Positions 7,846-16,546 of a stretch of DNA of 64,000 bases are shown here, in pieces. Under the pieces are notes generated by a model, which saw nothing but the letters and a program-made list of their open reading frames with translations, did no database searches and had not been told where the DNA came from. Every line of letters starts with the position of its first letter. The stretch's first letter is position 1. This DNA is from Paenibacillus bouchesdurhonensis. Its GTDB lineage: Bacteria; Bacillota; Bacilli; Paenibacillales; Paenibacillaceae. The position numbers were made by a program, and so were the translations under genes. The stretch lies in contig NZ_LT732548.1 of NCBI RefSeq assembly GCF_900155685.1, positions 2,566,518 to 2,630,517 on the forward strand, given 5' to 3'.

Positions 7846-8711
7846 TCCTCTTTAAAACCCTCTCCGTGTACGTCATGAACATCGCTAATAATAATGAAGG
7901 CTCTTGGGTCTACGGATTTGGCGATGGTTCGAAGCCGCCTCATCTCCTGTCTGGACACGACGCAATAAGCCACATGCTTAGCTTGTTTGGAATATGCGCC
8001 GACCGCTGGTATTAGCGTGACGCCTCGTTCCATTTCCTTCGTAATGATATCGGCGATTTCAGGGGCGAAGTCGCTAATAATGGTGAATGCCCTGGCTGAA
8101 TAGGCACCCTCTTGAATGAAGTCGATGACCTTGGAGGCGATGAAGACGGCAACTAGCGTATACAGTATATTCTCCTCTCGGATATAGAAGAGCGAAAGGC
8201 CGATAATGATAACGTCCAGGCTTAGGATAACCTGTCCCATACTCCAGCCATATTTGCGGCCGAGAATTCTGGCGATGATGTCTGAGCCTCCAGTCGTGCC
8301 GCCGAAGCGGAAGACGAGGCCAAGACCCGCTCCAAGCGTAACGCCCGCGTATAGGGAAGCGAGGATGTAATCATTTTGGGTCGTGAATGGATTGATCCAG
8401 CCGGTACGAATCATACTTTCGAACATCCACAGGAAAAAGGACAAGGAAGCGATGCCCAGACCCGTATAAACGATCGAGCGCCCACCTAATATTTTCCAAC
8501 CCAATAAAAATAGAGGTATATTCAGCACAAGGTTTGAAATGGAGGGGGAAATCCCGAACGCATAATTTAGAAGGATGGTTACGCCTGTAACCCCGCCTTC
8601 CATCAATTGATTGGGAATAATGAAGTAGAGCAGTCCAAAAGCGTAGATCGCCGTTCCAAGCATGATGGGAAGTATCGTGCGCAGATAGCTTGTAAGCTTG
8701 AATGTTCTCAT
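7842..8711 (-). CDS. YitT family membrane protein (YpjC-like) with C-terminal DUF2179
   Basis: The 289-aa protein has five or six hydrophobic helices in its first 200 residues, including IIPNQLMEGGVTGVTILL and the glycine-rich FRFGGTTGGSDIIARIL, both typical of the YitT family. A soluble C-terminal DUF2179 domain (about residues 210-285, ending IIISDVHDVHGEGF) follows. Family members are often annotated as transporters without a known substrate. It is the only gene on the minus strand in the first 41 kb, as ypjC is a separate unit at the same locus in Bacillus. The start ATG at 8711 has GGTGAGGG upstream. Confidence 0.85.
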   Translation of the reverse strand: MRTFKLTSYLRTILPIMLGTAIYAFGLLYFIIPNQLMEGGVTGVTILLNYAFGISPSISNLVLNIPLFLLGWKILGGRSIVYTGLGIASLSFFLWMFESMIRTGWINPFTTQNDYILASLYAGVTLGAGLGLVFRFGGTTGGSDIIARILGRKYGWSMGQVILSLDVIIIGLSLFYIREENILYTLVAVFIASKVIDFIQEGAYSARAFTIISDFAPEIADIITKEMERGVTLIPAVGAYSKQAKHVAYCVVSRQEMRRLRTIAKSVDPRAFIIISDVHDVHGEGFKED

Positions 8712-8835
8712 GAATATCCCTCACCTGTTAAAAATATTGATCGCCTTTTTTCTGATTTTTCCCTAATTTCAGTAGAAGCCAACTCATATAGTATACCTTT
8801 TTATTCGGGGATTAAAAAATGATTTGTTTTCAAAA

Positions 8836-8876
8836 CGTCTTTACGATAACATAGGGTTAAAACCTGAGTAAAGACG
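8836..8876 (+). promoter_or_regulatory. Stem-loop abutting the ribosome site of the MazG-type gene
   Basis: CGTCTTTAC (8836-8844) and GTAAAGACG (8868-8876) form a perfect 9-bp inverted repeat. The 23-nt interior can itself pair (AGG..TT with AACCT). The right arm runs into the GGGGAGG ribosome site at about 8875-8882. No T run follows, so this looks like an operator or a translational control stem. Confidence 0.5.
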
Positions 8877-8890
8877 GGGAGGCCTAGGCA

Positions 8891-9223
8891 TTGCAAGAGA
8901 AAACACTATTAGAAATGCAGCGCGAAGTGGACGAATACATATCGCAGTTTAAGGAAGGCTACTTCAGTCCGCTCAGTATGCTTGCCCGGATGAGTGAAGA
9001 GGTTGGTGAACTGGCTCGGGAAGTTAATCATCAATATGGTGAAAAGCCGAAGAAGCCGGAGGAAGCAGATAATTCCATTGAATTGGAGCTTGGCGATATA
9101 TTATTCATTACGATTTGTTTTGCTAATTCACTAGGGATCGATTTGACCGAGGCCCATAATAAGGTGATGCATAAATTTAATACCCGCGATGCGGATCGCT
9201 GGACTAAAAAGGACACCGATTAA
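8891..9223 (+). CDS. MazG-type nucleotide pyrophosphohydrolase (YpjD-like)
   Basis: The 110-aa protein has the all-alpha NTP pyrophosphatase metal-binding pattern: S-E-E-V-G-E-L-A-R-E at about residues 36-45 and E-L-G-D-I-L at about 72-77, matching the EExxE...ExxD signature of MazG proteins. Such enzymes hydrolyse (d)NTPs to monophosphates and pyrophosphate. B. subtilis ypjD is the same size and lies just before dapB. The start is TTG at 8891 after a GGGGAGG site. A stem-loop abuts that site, so translation may be regulated. Confidence 0.88.
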   Translation: MQEKTLLEMQREVDEYISQFKEGYFSPLSMLARMSEEVGELAREVNHQYGEKPKKPEEADNSIELELGDILFITICFANSLGIDLTEAHNKVMHKFNTRDADRWTKKDTD

Positions 9224-9233
9224 CCTGCTTTTT

Positions 9234-9281
9234 CATATGCTGTAGTAATATCAGCCCATAATCGTGGGGGGACAGCATATG
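9234..9281 (+). promoter_or_regulatory. Inverted repeat enclosing the start codon of the TPR gene
   Basis: CATATGCTGT (9234-9243) is the exact reverse complement of ACAGCATATG (9272-9281), whose last three bases are the ATG start at 9279. Outside it, CCTGC and GCAGG add further pairing. The GGGGGG ribosome site lies in the loop beside the stem. It could mask the start codon or act as a DNA operator. Confidence 0.45.
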
Positions 9282-9800
9282 CAGGTTGAACGAAATTTGA
9301 AGAAAGCCTATCGCAGCATCTTCGATAATGATTTTGAAGGAGCGATTCACTGGTTTGAGCAGGCGCTAGCCGATGGCCCGGACAATGCTGACATTCATTA
9401 TCGTCTGTCTATTACTTGTGCGCGCAGTGACCGACTGGAGAAGGCAATTCATCATGCGCGTTTGGCTGCAACATTGGAGCCCGCCCATCTGGAATATAGA
9501 TCACATTATGATCGGCTGCAGTCCAAGGAATTGACAGTCATGGCGAAAAAACAGCTGGAGCAGTCCGATGCTCGTCATAGAGGTTTGATTAAATCCGCGG
9601 TTACACTGCTTGAGCGGGCGGTTCACTTAGATCCGCTGTCCGTGATCGCTCAATTATGGCTTGCGATAGCTTATGGCGAGTTGCAGCAATACTCACTGGC
9701 TTTACAGGCGGTTCAGGAAGCTAAGCAGCTTCCTCAGGACGAGGCCATTACAAAGCAGCTTCAAAGGTTAGAACAGCGGTTTAAATCCGAGATCAATTAA
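9279..9800 (+). CDS. Tetratricopeptide-repeat protein
   Basis: The 173-aa soluble protein is made of helical pairs with TPR spacing. The clearest unit is residues 11-45 (FDNDFEGAIHWFEQALADGP), followed by a partner starting DNADIHYRL and another pair near residues 100-165 (LLERAVHLDPLSVIAQLW, YSLALQAVQEAK). TPRs act as protein-binding scaffolds, and no enzymatic domain is present. The ATG at 9279 is chosen because the GGGGGG site (9266-9271) fits it, whereas the in-frame GTG at 9264 precedes the site. It lies between ypjD and dapB, where Bacillus has no such gene. Confidence 0.75.
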   Translation: MQVERNLKKAYRSIFDNDFEGAIHWFEQALADGPDNADIHYRLSITCARSDRLEKAIHHARLAATLEPAHLEYRSHYDRLQSKELTVMAKKQLEQSDARHRGLIKSAVTLLERAVHLDPLSVIAQLWLAIAYGELQQYSLALQAVQEAKQLPQDEAITKQLQRLEQRFKSEIN

Positions 9801-9833
9801 TCATCATCCTAGGAAATGTGAGGTAATCATGAA

Positions 9834-10637
9834 ATGACTGAACAAATAAGAGTAGCTGTTGCTGGAGCAGGCGGCAGAATGGGTAAAGAAGTAATAAAGA
9901 TGGTTCTGGAAGATCCCGATTTTCGTCTTGTAGCCGCCGTGAACTTATCGGATGAAGGCGTAGATGCTGGAGCATTAGTAGGTCTTCCTGCTTGCGGCGT
10001 GACATTAAGCAAAGACCTGGAGCTGGCTTTGGTAGAAGGTAAGCCTCAGGTATTGGTCGATTTTACTACGCCGCAATCGGCGTATTCCAATACGATGCTT
10101 GCGATCAAGCACGGGGTACGTCCGGTCATCGGTACGACAGGGTTCACTCCGGAGCAAATCGAGGATTTGGACAAGCAGTGTCAGGAGCGAGGAATCGGCG
10201 GGCTGATAGCTCCAAACTTCTCCATTGGAGCTATTCTAATGATGAAATTCGCAGCGCAGGCGGCCAAATACTTTCCTCACCTCGAAATTATTGAATACCA
10301 CGGGGATCAGAAGCTTGATGCTCCTTCTGGAACCGCGGTGAAGACGGCGGAGTTGATCGCCATGAACCGCGAGGAATTACGTCAAGGCAATCCGAATGAA
10401 GAGGAGACGATTGATGGATCGAGGGGCGGCTATTACAACGGCTTCCGTATTCACAGCGTCCGCCTTCCGGGAGTATTTGCCCAACAGGAAGTCATATTCG
10501 GAGGATTTGGCCAGACCTTGAAAATTCGCCACGATTCATACGAACGTGCAGGCTATATGCCGGGGGTTAACCTGGCAATTAAGAAAGTACTTGAATATGA
10601 AGGCTTAATCTACGGCTTCGAACATTTTGTGGACTGA
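9834..10637 (+). CDS. dapB: 4-hydroxy-tetrahydrodipicolinate reductase
   Basis: The 267-aa protein reduces hydroxytetrahydrodipicolinate with NAD(P)H in lysine and diaminopimelate synthesis, feeding peptidoglycan and spore dipicolinate. The nucleotide fold opens with VAGAGGRMGKEV (residues 8-19), and the active-site block is EYHGDQKLDAPSGTA near residues 150-164. The catalytic His and Lys four apart are kept, but the second His of the usual HH pair is Gly. It is the first gene of a run continuing with mgsA, bshB1, bshA, cca and birA, as in Bacillus. Confidence 0.95.
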   Translation: MTEQIRVAVAGAGGRMGKEVIKMVLEDPDFRLVAAVNLSDEGVDAGALVGLPACGVTLSKDLELALVEGKPQVLVDFTTPQSAYSNTMLAIKHGVRPVIGTTGFTPEQIEDLDKQCQERGIGGLIAPNFSIGAILMMKFAAQAAKYFPHLEIIEYHGDQKLDAPSGTAVKTAELIAMNREELRQGNPNEEETIDGSRGGYYNGFRIHSVRLPGVFAQQEVIFGGFGQTLKIRHDSYERAGYMPGVNLAIKKVLEYEGLIYGFEHFVD

Positions 10638-10670
10638 GATCAGACGCTGCTCAAAAAGGAGATAACGGAC

Positions 10671-11093
10671 ATGATGAACATCGCATTTATTGCTCACGAT
10701 CGTAAAAAAGAAGATATCGTTAACTTAGCTATCGCCTATGAACATGTATTTAAGGATAAAAAACTGTTCTCCACGGGAACGACAGGCGCGCGGATTATGG
10801 AGAGCACGGAGCTGAAAATTCACCGTTTCCTATCCGGCCCACTGGGCGGCGACCAGCAAATCGGCTCGTTGATCGCCCAAAATGAGATGGATCTCGTTAT
10901 CTTTTTGCGCGATCCGCTCCTGGCTCAGCCGCATGAGCCGGACATTACAGCCCTGCTCCGTCTTTGCGATGTGCATGGCATTCCGGTGGCTACGAATATG
11001 GCTACAGCTGAAATACTGATCCGTGCCCTAGATCGGGGCGACTTTGCATGGCGTGAACTAGTAGAACAGAACAAGCCGGGATTAACCCAATGA
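10671..11093 (+). CDS. mgsA: Methylglyoxal synthase
   Basis: The 140-aa enzyme converts dihydroxyacetone phosphate to methylglyoxal and phosphate, a glycolytic bypass that relieves sugar-phosphate stress. Characteristic blocks are [10 protein letters not shown] at the N-terminus, the phosphate-binding STGTTGARI (about residues 43-51) and [11 protein letters not shown] (about 62-72) with the catalytic aspartate. AAAAAGGAG precedes the ATG. The stop overlaps the start of bshB1 by four bases. Bacillithiol helps detoxify methylglyoxal in Firmicutes, so the pairing with bsh genes makes functional sense (inference). Confidence 0.95.
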   Translation: MMNIAFIAHDRKKEDIVNLAIAYEHVFKDKKLFSTGTTGARIMESTELKIHRFLSGPLGGDQQIGSLIAQNEMDLVIFLRDPLLAQPHEPDITALLRLCDVHGIPVATNMATAEILIRALDRGDFAWRELVEQNKPGLTQ

Positions 11094-11803
11094 GCATTAA
11101 GCTGGATATTCTGGTCATTGGCGCCCATGCCGACGACGCGGAAATCGGTATGTCCGGTACGATCGCTAAGCAGGCTGCGGCAGGATATAAGGTTGGAATC
11201 ATTGATTTGACGGAAGCGGAGTTATCGTCCAACGGTAATGTCCAGCTGCGGCAAGAGGAGGCTGCAGCTGCTTCGCGGGTACTGGGGCTGTCGCATCGGA
11301 GCAATCTGGGATTACCGGATCGATCGCTGCATGCCTCGCCTGAGAATATTGCTGCTGTAACCGAGGCGATTAGGTCACTGTCGCCGGACATCGTATTTGC
11401 TCCATACTGGGAGGATCGTCATCCGGATCATGTCGCAGCGAGCAAGCTTGTGGAAGAAGCTGTCTTTAATGCCAAGTTGCGCCGGTATATGCCGAATATT
11501 TCAGCGATTCCGGCACCCGATTTATATTACTATTTCATCAACGATTGGAGAACGCCTGATTTGCTTGTTGACGTGACCGCGTTCTATCCGCTGAAAGAAC
11601 AGGCCTTAGAATGCTACCGCTCACAATTCGGACAGGCCGTTGCTGGAGAGGATGTGGCTCTTACGCCTTTGAATCAGGGTTATGTGGAGCGGGTTAAAGC
11701 GAGGGATGCCTTGCTGGGACAGCGGAAGCTAATACCTTATGCCGAAGGCTTTGCAGTCAAGTCACCGTATTTAATAGAACTATTCGGATCCAGCAGCACA
11801 TAA
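11090..11803 (+). CDS. bshB1: Bacillithiol biosynthesis deacetylase BshB1
   Basis: The 237-aa protein is a PIG-L/LmbE-family zinc deacetylase. The metal site is in [15 protein letters not shown] (residues 8-22) and [16 protein letters not shown] (about 104-119). It removes the acetyl group from N-acetylglucosaminyl-malate, the second step of bacillithiol synthesis. The ATG overlaps the mgsA stop (ATGA), so the two are translationally coupled. bshA, the enzyme for the preceding step, is next. Confidence 0.93.
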   Translation: MSIKLDILVIGAHADDAEIGMSGTIAKQAAAGYKVGIIDLTEAELSSNGNVQLRQEEAAAASRVLGLSHRSNLGLPDRSLHASPENIAAVTEAIRSLSPDIVFAPYWEDRHPDHVAASKLVEEAVFNAKLRRYMPNISAIPAPDLYYYFINDWRTPDLLVDVTAFYPLKEQALECYRSQFGQAVAGEDVALTPLNQGYVERVKARDALLGQRKLIPYAEGFAVKSPYLIELFGSSST

Positions 11804-11848
11804 GTTCAGAAGGTAAGGCACAAGACAATGAAGGAGGTCCCTGACTAT

Positions 11849-13009
11849 ATGGACCCATTTCTAAAAATCGGCATAACCTGCTATCCGACACTTGGCGGTT
11901 CCGGGGTTGTGGCAACCGAACTTGGCAAGCTGTTGGCAGAGAAAGGGCATGAGGTTCACTTTATTGCGCACAGTGTTCCTTTTCGCTTGGGAAGTTATCA
12001 CAAGAATATTTTTTATCACGAAGTGGAAGTAAGTGATTATTATGTGTTCCGGTATCCGCCCTATGATTTGTCCTTGGCCACGAAGATGGCGCAAGTAGCG
12101 AAGCAGCAGGATCTTGATATTTTGCATGTGCATTATGCGGTGCCTCACGCGGTTTGCGCTTTTTTGGCCAAACAGATGGTGGGGGATAAGCTGAAGATAG
12201 TTACTACTCTGCATGGTACGGACATTACCGTGCTTGCCCAGGATGAATCATTGAAAGATTTAATTCGGCTTGCTATTAATGAGAGTGATGCCGTAACCTC
12301 GGTCTCCCGCGACCTGATGAGAGAGACAAGAGATGTGCTGGACATTGCGAGAGATATAGAACTCACCTATAATTTTGTGGATGAGCGGGTGTATTACCCG
12401 CGTGATACGAAATCATGCCGGAGTGAATTTGCTGCTCCCGGTGAGAAGGTGCTAATGCATATTTCTAATTTCCGTCCGGTTAAGCGGGTTGGCGATGTTG
12501 TCGATGTGTTTAACATGGTGAATGCCGAGGTTCCATCCCAGCTTCTATTTGTAGGGGAGGGGCCGGATCTTCCGAAGATTCAATGGAAGGTAAAAGAATT
12601 AGGAATTGCCGATCGCGTTCATTTTCTCGGCAAGCAGGATGATATCGCTCATGTCATTTCAATGGCTGACGTTCTGCTTCTGCCATCTGAGAAAGAGAGC
12701 TTCGGACTCGTGGCTCTTGAGGCTATGGCCTGCGGAATTCCTACGATCGGTTCGCTTGCCGGTGGAATCCCTGAGCTAGTCGCCCACGGAGAGACCGGGT
12801 TCCTCTCGCCGATTGGCGATACGCGGCGAATGGCCGATGACACGCTCACGCTGCTTAGAGATGAGCAGCTTGCGAATAAGATGCGAGAAGCTTGCTTGGC
12901 CAGGGCGACAGGTGAATTTAGCAGCGAGCTTATAACGCTGAGGTACGAGAGTATTTACTATAAAGTGCTTGGACGCAAGATGCCCGTATTGAAGCCGCTT
13001 TGCGGATAA
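11849..13009 (+). CDS. bshA: N-acetyl-alpha-D-glucosaminyl L-malate synthase
   Basis: The 386-aa GT4-type glycosyltransferase joins UDP-GlcNAc to L-malate, the first step of bacillithiol synthesis. It opens with KIGITCYPTLGGSGVVATEL, as other BshA proteins do. The donor-site region (LLLPSEKESFGLVALEAMA, about residues 277-295) carries the E-x7-E-type motif of GT-B enzymes. The start is set at ATG 11849 because AAGGAGGT at 11830-11837 is its ribosome site; the upstream in-frame ATG at 11828 overlaps that site. Confidence 0.94.
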   Translation: MDPFLKIGITCYPTLGGSGVVATELGKLLAEKGHEVHFIAHSVPFRLGSYHKNIFYHEVEVSDYYVFRYPPYDLSLATKMAQVAKQQDLDILHVHYAVPHAVCAFLAKQMVGDKLKIVTTLHGTDITVLAQDESLKDLIRLAINESDAVTSVSRDLMRETRDVLDIARDIELTYNFVDERVYYPRDTKSCRSEFAAPGEKVLMHISNFRPVKRVGDVVDVFNMVNAEVPSQLLFVGEGPDLPKIQWKVKELGIADRVHFLGKQDDIAHVISMADVLLLPSEKESFGLVALEAMACGIPTIGSLAGGIPELVAHGETGFLSPIGDTRRMADDTLTLLRDEQLANKMREACLARATGEFSSELITLRYESIYYKVLGRKMPVLKPLCG

Positions 13010-13093
13010 TCTTATTGCTGAAGGCCGAAATCGGCATAAGGGGTTAAGCTGGCGAAGAACGCAAAGAGGGATAACCTCTGGAGGTTATAGATC

Positions 13094-14401
13094 ATGTATC
13101 TATGGAAGCAGGTAGACCCCCTGATGCAGCATCAGGGGGAAAAGGTGCTTAAAGCACTGCTGGACTCTGGTCACAGCGCTTATTTCGTTGGAGGCTGTGT
13201 GCGTGACGAACTGATGGATCGTCCGGTTCATGATATGGATATCGCGACCTCAGCGAAGCCTGAGATGGTGATGGATTTGTTCGAACGAACGATTCCGACC
13301 GGCTTGCAGCATGGTACGGTCACAGTGTTGATGGGGGATTATCCATTCGAGGTCACCACCTTTCGTAAGGAATCCCATTATGAAGACCATAGGCATCCTT
13401 CGGCTGTTGAATTTGTAAGCGGCATTGTAGAAGACTTGCAGCGGCGCGACTTCACAATGAATGCGATTGCCCGCAGCCTGGACGGTGAGCTGACGGATCC
13501 GTTTCTAGGGCTGGAGGACATACGTAAAGGAATCATCCGCTGTGTAGGAAAGGCGGAGGAGCGGTTCAATGAGGACGCGCTTCGCATGATGCGAGCAATT
13601 CGTTTTGCCTCGGTGTTCGGTTTCCGGCCTGTAAAGAGCCTGTGGCGCGCTTTGACAAACGGAAGGGATAAACTATCCTTCGTAGCGATGGAGCGCATTA
13701 GAGCGGAACTGGAGCGACTAGTGCTGGGTTCCCATCCGCTCCGAGGGCTGGAGCTGCTTCGACGCAGCCGGCTGCTGCATTACGCCAAGATTCCCTTTAA
13801 AGAGCCGGGAGAGCTGACTCGGGAGCAGCATCAACGGCTTCAAGCGCTGAATCATTTGCCGGCCGAGCCCCAGGGGCTTAGGTGGTCCATGCTGCTTCAA
13901 GGATTAGCGGTTTCTGGATCTGAAGCGGAAGCTTTGATGAAGGAATGGACTTTCTCGAATCAGGTTGCCGAGACAACGGCAGAAATCATGAGGTTCGATG
14001 CGTCTTGGCGCGAGATAAGAAGTAGCTTGGAAGTGGAAGAAACCGAGCGCCTTCGTCGCAGTTGGGTGTCGCAGCAGTTGCTGTACGGACAAACTATCAG
14101 TGGATTATGGTTGGAGCGTGAGAGCCAATGGCTGGCTTATACAGGAGGAGAAGGACGGGAAGCGCGGCTCCGTCTTCATGAGGAAGAGATGCAGTGGCAT
14201 CTTGCTGTGCCTGTTCATGATTTGAAAGAGCTGGCCATACGCGGCGGAGATGTGCTCGCTGCGTTAGACTTAAAGGGCGGGCCTTGGCTTGGTGAGCTGA
14301 TGAAGCAGGTTTTGCTGCTTGTGGCTGTCGGCGATGCCCCGAATGAGAAGAAAGCGTTGCTTGAATATGTGAAAGCTGTGGTGAGGCAAAATGAGTCATA
14401 G
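13094..14401 (+). CDS. cca: CCA tRNA nucleotidyltransferase
   Basis: The 435-aa class II nucleotidyltransferase adds or repairs the 3' CCA of tRNAs. The catalytic head shows YFVGGCVRDELM (about residues 35-46) and the metal pair in HDMDIAT (D-x-D). The neck carries RRDFTMNAIA and RFNEDALRMMRAIRFA, typical of this class. The C-terminal third is helical and variable. The stop overlaps the birA start by 11 bases. The order bshA-cca-birA is conserved in Bacillus. Confidence 0.94.
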   Translation: MYLWKQVDPLMQHQGEKVLKALLDSGHSAYFVGGCVRDELMDRPVHDMDIATSAKPEMVMDLFERTIPTGLQHGTVTVLMGDYPFEVTTFRKESHYEDHRHPSAVEFVSGIVEDLQRRDFTMNAIARSLDGELTDPFLGLEDIRKGIIRCVGKAEERFNEDALRMMRAIRFASVFGFRPVKSLWRALTNGRDKLSFVAMERIRAELERLVLGSHPLRGLELLRRSRLLHYAKIPFKEPGELTREQHQRLQALNHLPAEPQGLRWSMLLQGLAVSGSEAEALMKEWTFSNQVAETTAEIMRFDASWREIRSSLEVEETERLRRSWVSQQLLYGQTISGLWLERESQWLAYTGGEGREARLRLHEEEMQWHLAVPVHDLKELAIRGGDVLAALDLKGGPWLGELMKQVLLLVAVGDAPNEKKALLEYVKAVVRQNES

Positions 14402-15374
14402 TCGCTTGCTCGATCTGCTGCTGTCCCAGCCGGGGCAGTATGTGTCCGGAGAAGAGATAAGTCGAAAGTTGTCGATCAGTCGGACTGCGGTTTGGAAGCA
14501 GATCAATAAGCTCCGTGAGGAAGGCTATGAATTTGAAGCGGTGTCCCGCAAGGGGTATCGGCTTATCAGCAAGCCAGAACGATTAGAATATAGCGGCCTG
14601 CTGCAGGCGATGAACACGAAGTCCTTTGGGCGGAGATTGAAGCTGTTAGATGTAACGACCTCCACCCAGGAGGAGGTTCGCCTGCTAGCAGAGCAGGGGG
14701 CTGACGAGGGAACGCTTGTCATTGCTGAGGAACAGACGATAGGCAGAGGCCGCCAGGGCCGGAAATGGCACTCCCCTGCCGGCAAGGGGATATGGATGAG
14801 CTTGCTGCTTCGCCCTCAGCTCCCCCTATCATCGGCGCCGCAGCTTACATTGCTGAGCGCCGTCGCAGTATGTCGTGCGGTTCGAGCGGTAACGGGAGTA
14901 GATGTCGGCATTAAATGGCCAAATGATCTGCTGGCTAATGGCCGGAAAGTATGCGGGATTTTGTTGGAGTCGGTCGGAGAGGATGAAATGATCCGGTACT
15001 GTATTGCAGGCATCGGCATCGATGTGAATCTCGAATCCAGTGACCTGCCGCCTGAGCTTGTGCCTATTGCGACTTCGCTGCAAATTGAAAGCGGCCAGAA
15101 GGTCGATCGAGCCGTGCTGGTCGGTTTGATTCTGGCGGAGATGGAGAAGCTCTATGGGCTATATTTGGAAGAAGGATTCGCCCCGATAGGTCATTTATGG
15201 GAGGCGTTGTCGATCACGACGGGTCAAGATATTACTGTAAAGACAGCTCAGGGAGAAGTGAGCGGGCGGGCAATGGGTCTGGATGAGAATGGCGGACTTC
15301 TCGTCATACAGGAAGATAAACGGCAAACCACTATTTTCTCTGGAGAAGTACAATTTGTAGGATGTAATCCGTAA
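14391..15374 (+). CDS. birA: Bifunctional biotin-[acetyl-CoA-carboxylase] ligase / biotin repressor
   Basis: The 327-aa protein has an N-terminal winged-helix domain (SGEEISRKLSISRTAVWKQI, residues 19-38) for DNA binding. The biotin protein ligase core contains GRGRQGRKWHSPAGKG, which binds biotinyl-AMP, and WPNDLL. The C-terminal domain is of the SH3-like repressor type. The protein biotinylates carboxylase carrier proteins and, when loaded with biotinyl-AMP, can repress biotin genes. It is the last gene of the dapB-birA run and starts inside cca. Confidence 0.94.
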   Translation: MSHSRLLDLLLSQPGQYVSGEEISRKLSISRTAVWKQINKLREEGYEFEAVSRKGYRLISKPERLEYSGLLQAMNTKSFGRRLKLLDVTTSTQEEVRLLAEQGADEGTLVIAEEQTIGRGRQGRKWHSPAGKGIWMSLLLRPQLPLSSAPQLTLLSAVAVCRAVRAVTGVDVGIKWPNDLLANGRKVCGILLESVGEDEMIRYCIAGIGIDVNLESSDLPPELVPIATSLQIESGQKVDRAVLVGLILAEMEKLYGLYLEEGFAPIGHLWEALSITTGQDITVKTAQGEVSGRAMGLDENGGLLVIQEDKRQTTIFSGEVQFVGCNP

Positions 15375-15676
15375 AAAACTTTGCTATACTGTCCACATAA
15401 GGCGGTATCGATGATTCGAGCTGCACTTATGTGGACATTGTAATGAGGAAGTGAATAACCGTCATGACCGTAAATTTATTCGGTTGCGTCGGATTCTGCT
15501 CTGAGCCGAGAAGGACCGAGACAGAAGGGACGAACGAGAAAGTGACTCTTCTTTGGATTCGGACCTTTTTAGCGCTGCGACGATTGCGACGATAAAAGGT
15601 TTATTTGTCGTTGGCGCGAGAATTGATGAGTAGTAACCAATCTGCGGGCTTCGAAAAACCAAAGGAGATGAAGAGA
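15375..15676 (+). promoter_or_regulatory. panB leader region with -10 box and long inverted repeat
   Basis: This 300-nt gap is not empty. TATACT at 15385-15390 looks like a -10 box. An 11-bp perfect inverted repeat, TGTCCACATAA (15390-15400) and TTATGTGGACA (15427-15437), overlaps the expected transcription start, so it is better placed as a DNA operator than as an RNA hairpin. A 43-codon reading frame follows at 15464-15595. The repeat GCGACGATTGCGACGAT (15577-15593) and the panB ribosome site AAAGGAG complete the leader. Confidence 0.45.
15464..15595 (+). CDS. Possible 43-aa leader ORF upstream of panB
   Basis: An ATG at 15464, with GAGGAAG about 12 nt upstream, opens a 43-codon frame. The product would start MTVNLFGCVGFCSEP and end in a strongly basic LALRRLRR tail, with a short hydrophobic stretch before it. 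I recognise no homologue. It could be a leader peptide whose translation affects panBCD, or a chance frame in a structured leader. Confidence 0.3.
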   Translation: MTVNLFGCVGFCSEPRRTETEGTNEKVTLLWIRTFLALRRLRR

Positions 15677-16546
15677 ATGGCTGCGAAACACGCTCTGAAC
15701 ATTGTTAAAATGAAGAAGATGAAACAGGAACAAATTCCGCTCACGATGATTACCGCATACGATTATCCCTCTGCCAGCCTGGCGGAGGAAGCGGGGGTCG
15801 ATATGATCCTGGTCGGGGACTCTCTCGGCAATGTGGTGCTTGGCTATGAGACGACGATTCCGGTAACGGTCGAGGATATGGTTTACCATACTCGTGCCGT
15901 AGCCCGCGGAGCTCAGCACACTTTTATCGTTACGGATTTGCCGTTCATGACTTATCATGGCAGCATTGATGAGACGCTGCGGGAGGTCAGAAGAGTGATG
16001 CAGGAGGGCCATGCCCACGCTGTTAAGCTGGAGGGCGGCGCCGAGATCGCTCACACGGTTCAAGCTGTCGTACAGTCAGGCGTCCCTGTGCTGGGGCATA
16101 TTGGCCTAACGCCGCAATCCGTCAATCAAATCGGCGGGTATCGCATCCAGGGCAAAGACGAGCAGGATGCTAGACGCCTGCTGGAGGATGCCAAAGCTCT
16201 AGAGCAGGCAGGAGCGTTTGGGATCGTTCTCGAGTTGGTGACCGAAGAGGTCGCTGCAGCGATTTCCAAGGAACTCGCCATTCCGACGATCGGGATTGGT
16301 GCCGGACGAGGATGTGACGGACAGGTGCTCGTGTTCCATGATGTGCTAAAATATACCCCGGAATATCGGGAGAAGAGATTTGTGAAAACTTATGCCGATA
16401 TCGGAGAACAAATCCGCAGCGGCATTTCAGAATATGTAAACGAAGTGAAGACTCGTGCTTTCCCTGGGGAGCAGCATGTTTTTGCCGCCGATGAGAAAGT
16501 ATTGGATGGTCTGTACGGAAAAGGGAAGGTGGACACTCAGTCATGA
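15677..16546 (+). CDS. panB: 3-methyl-2-oxobutanoate hydroxymethyltransferase
   Basis: The 289-aa enzyme transfers a hydroxymethyl group from methylene-tetrahydrofolate to ketoisovalerate, giving ketopantoate, the first step of pantothenate synthesis. Family blocks seen are MITAYDYPSASLAEEAGVD, ILVGDSLGNVVLGYETT with the metal-binding aspartate, and HIGLTPQSVNQIGGY. ATG 15677 is preferred because AAAGGAGATG lies just upstream. The frame is open 24 codons further upstream without a good ribosome site. panC overlaps the stop by four bases. Confidence 0.95.
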   Translation: MAAKHALNIVKMKKMKQEQIPLTMITAYDYPSASLAEEAGVDMILVGDSLGNVVLGYETTIPVTVEDMVYHTRAVARGAQHTFIVTDLPFMTYHGSIDETLREVRRVMQEGHAHAVKLEGGAEIAHTVQAVVQSGVPVLGHIGLTPQSVNQIGGYRIQGKDEQDARRLLEDAKALEQAGAFGIVLELVTEEVAAAISKELAIPTIGIGAGRGCDGQVLVFHDVLKYTPEYREKRFVKTYADIGEQIRSGISEYVNEVKTRAFPGEQHVFAADEKVLDGLYGKGKVDTQS

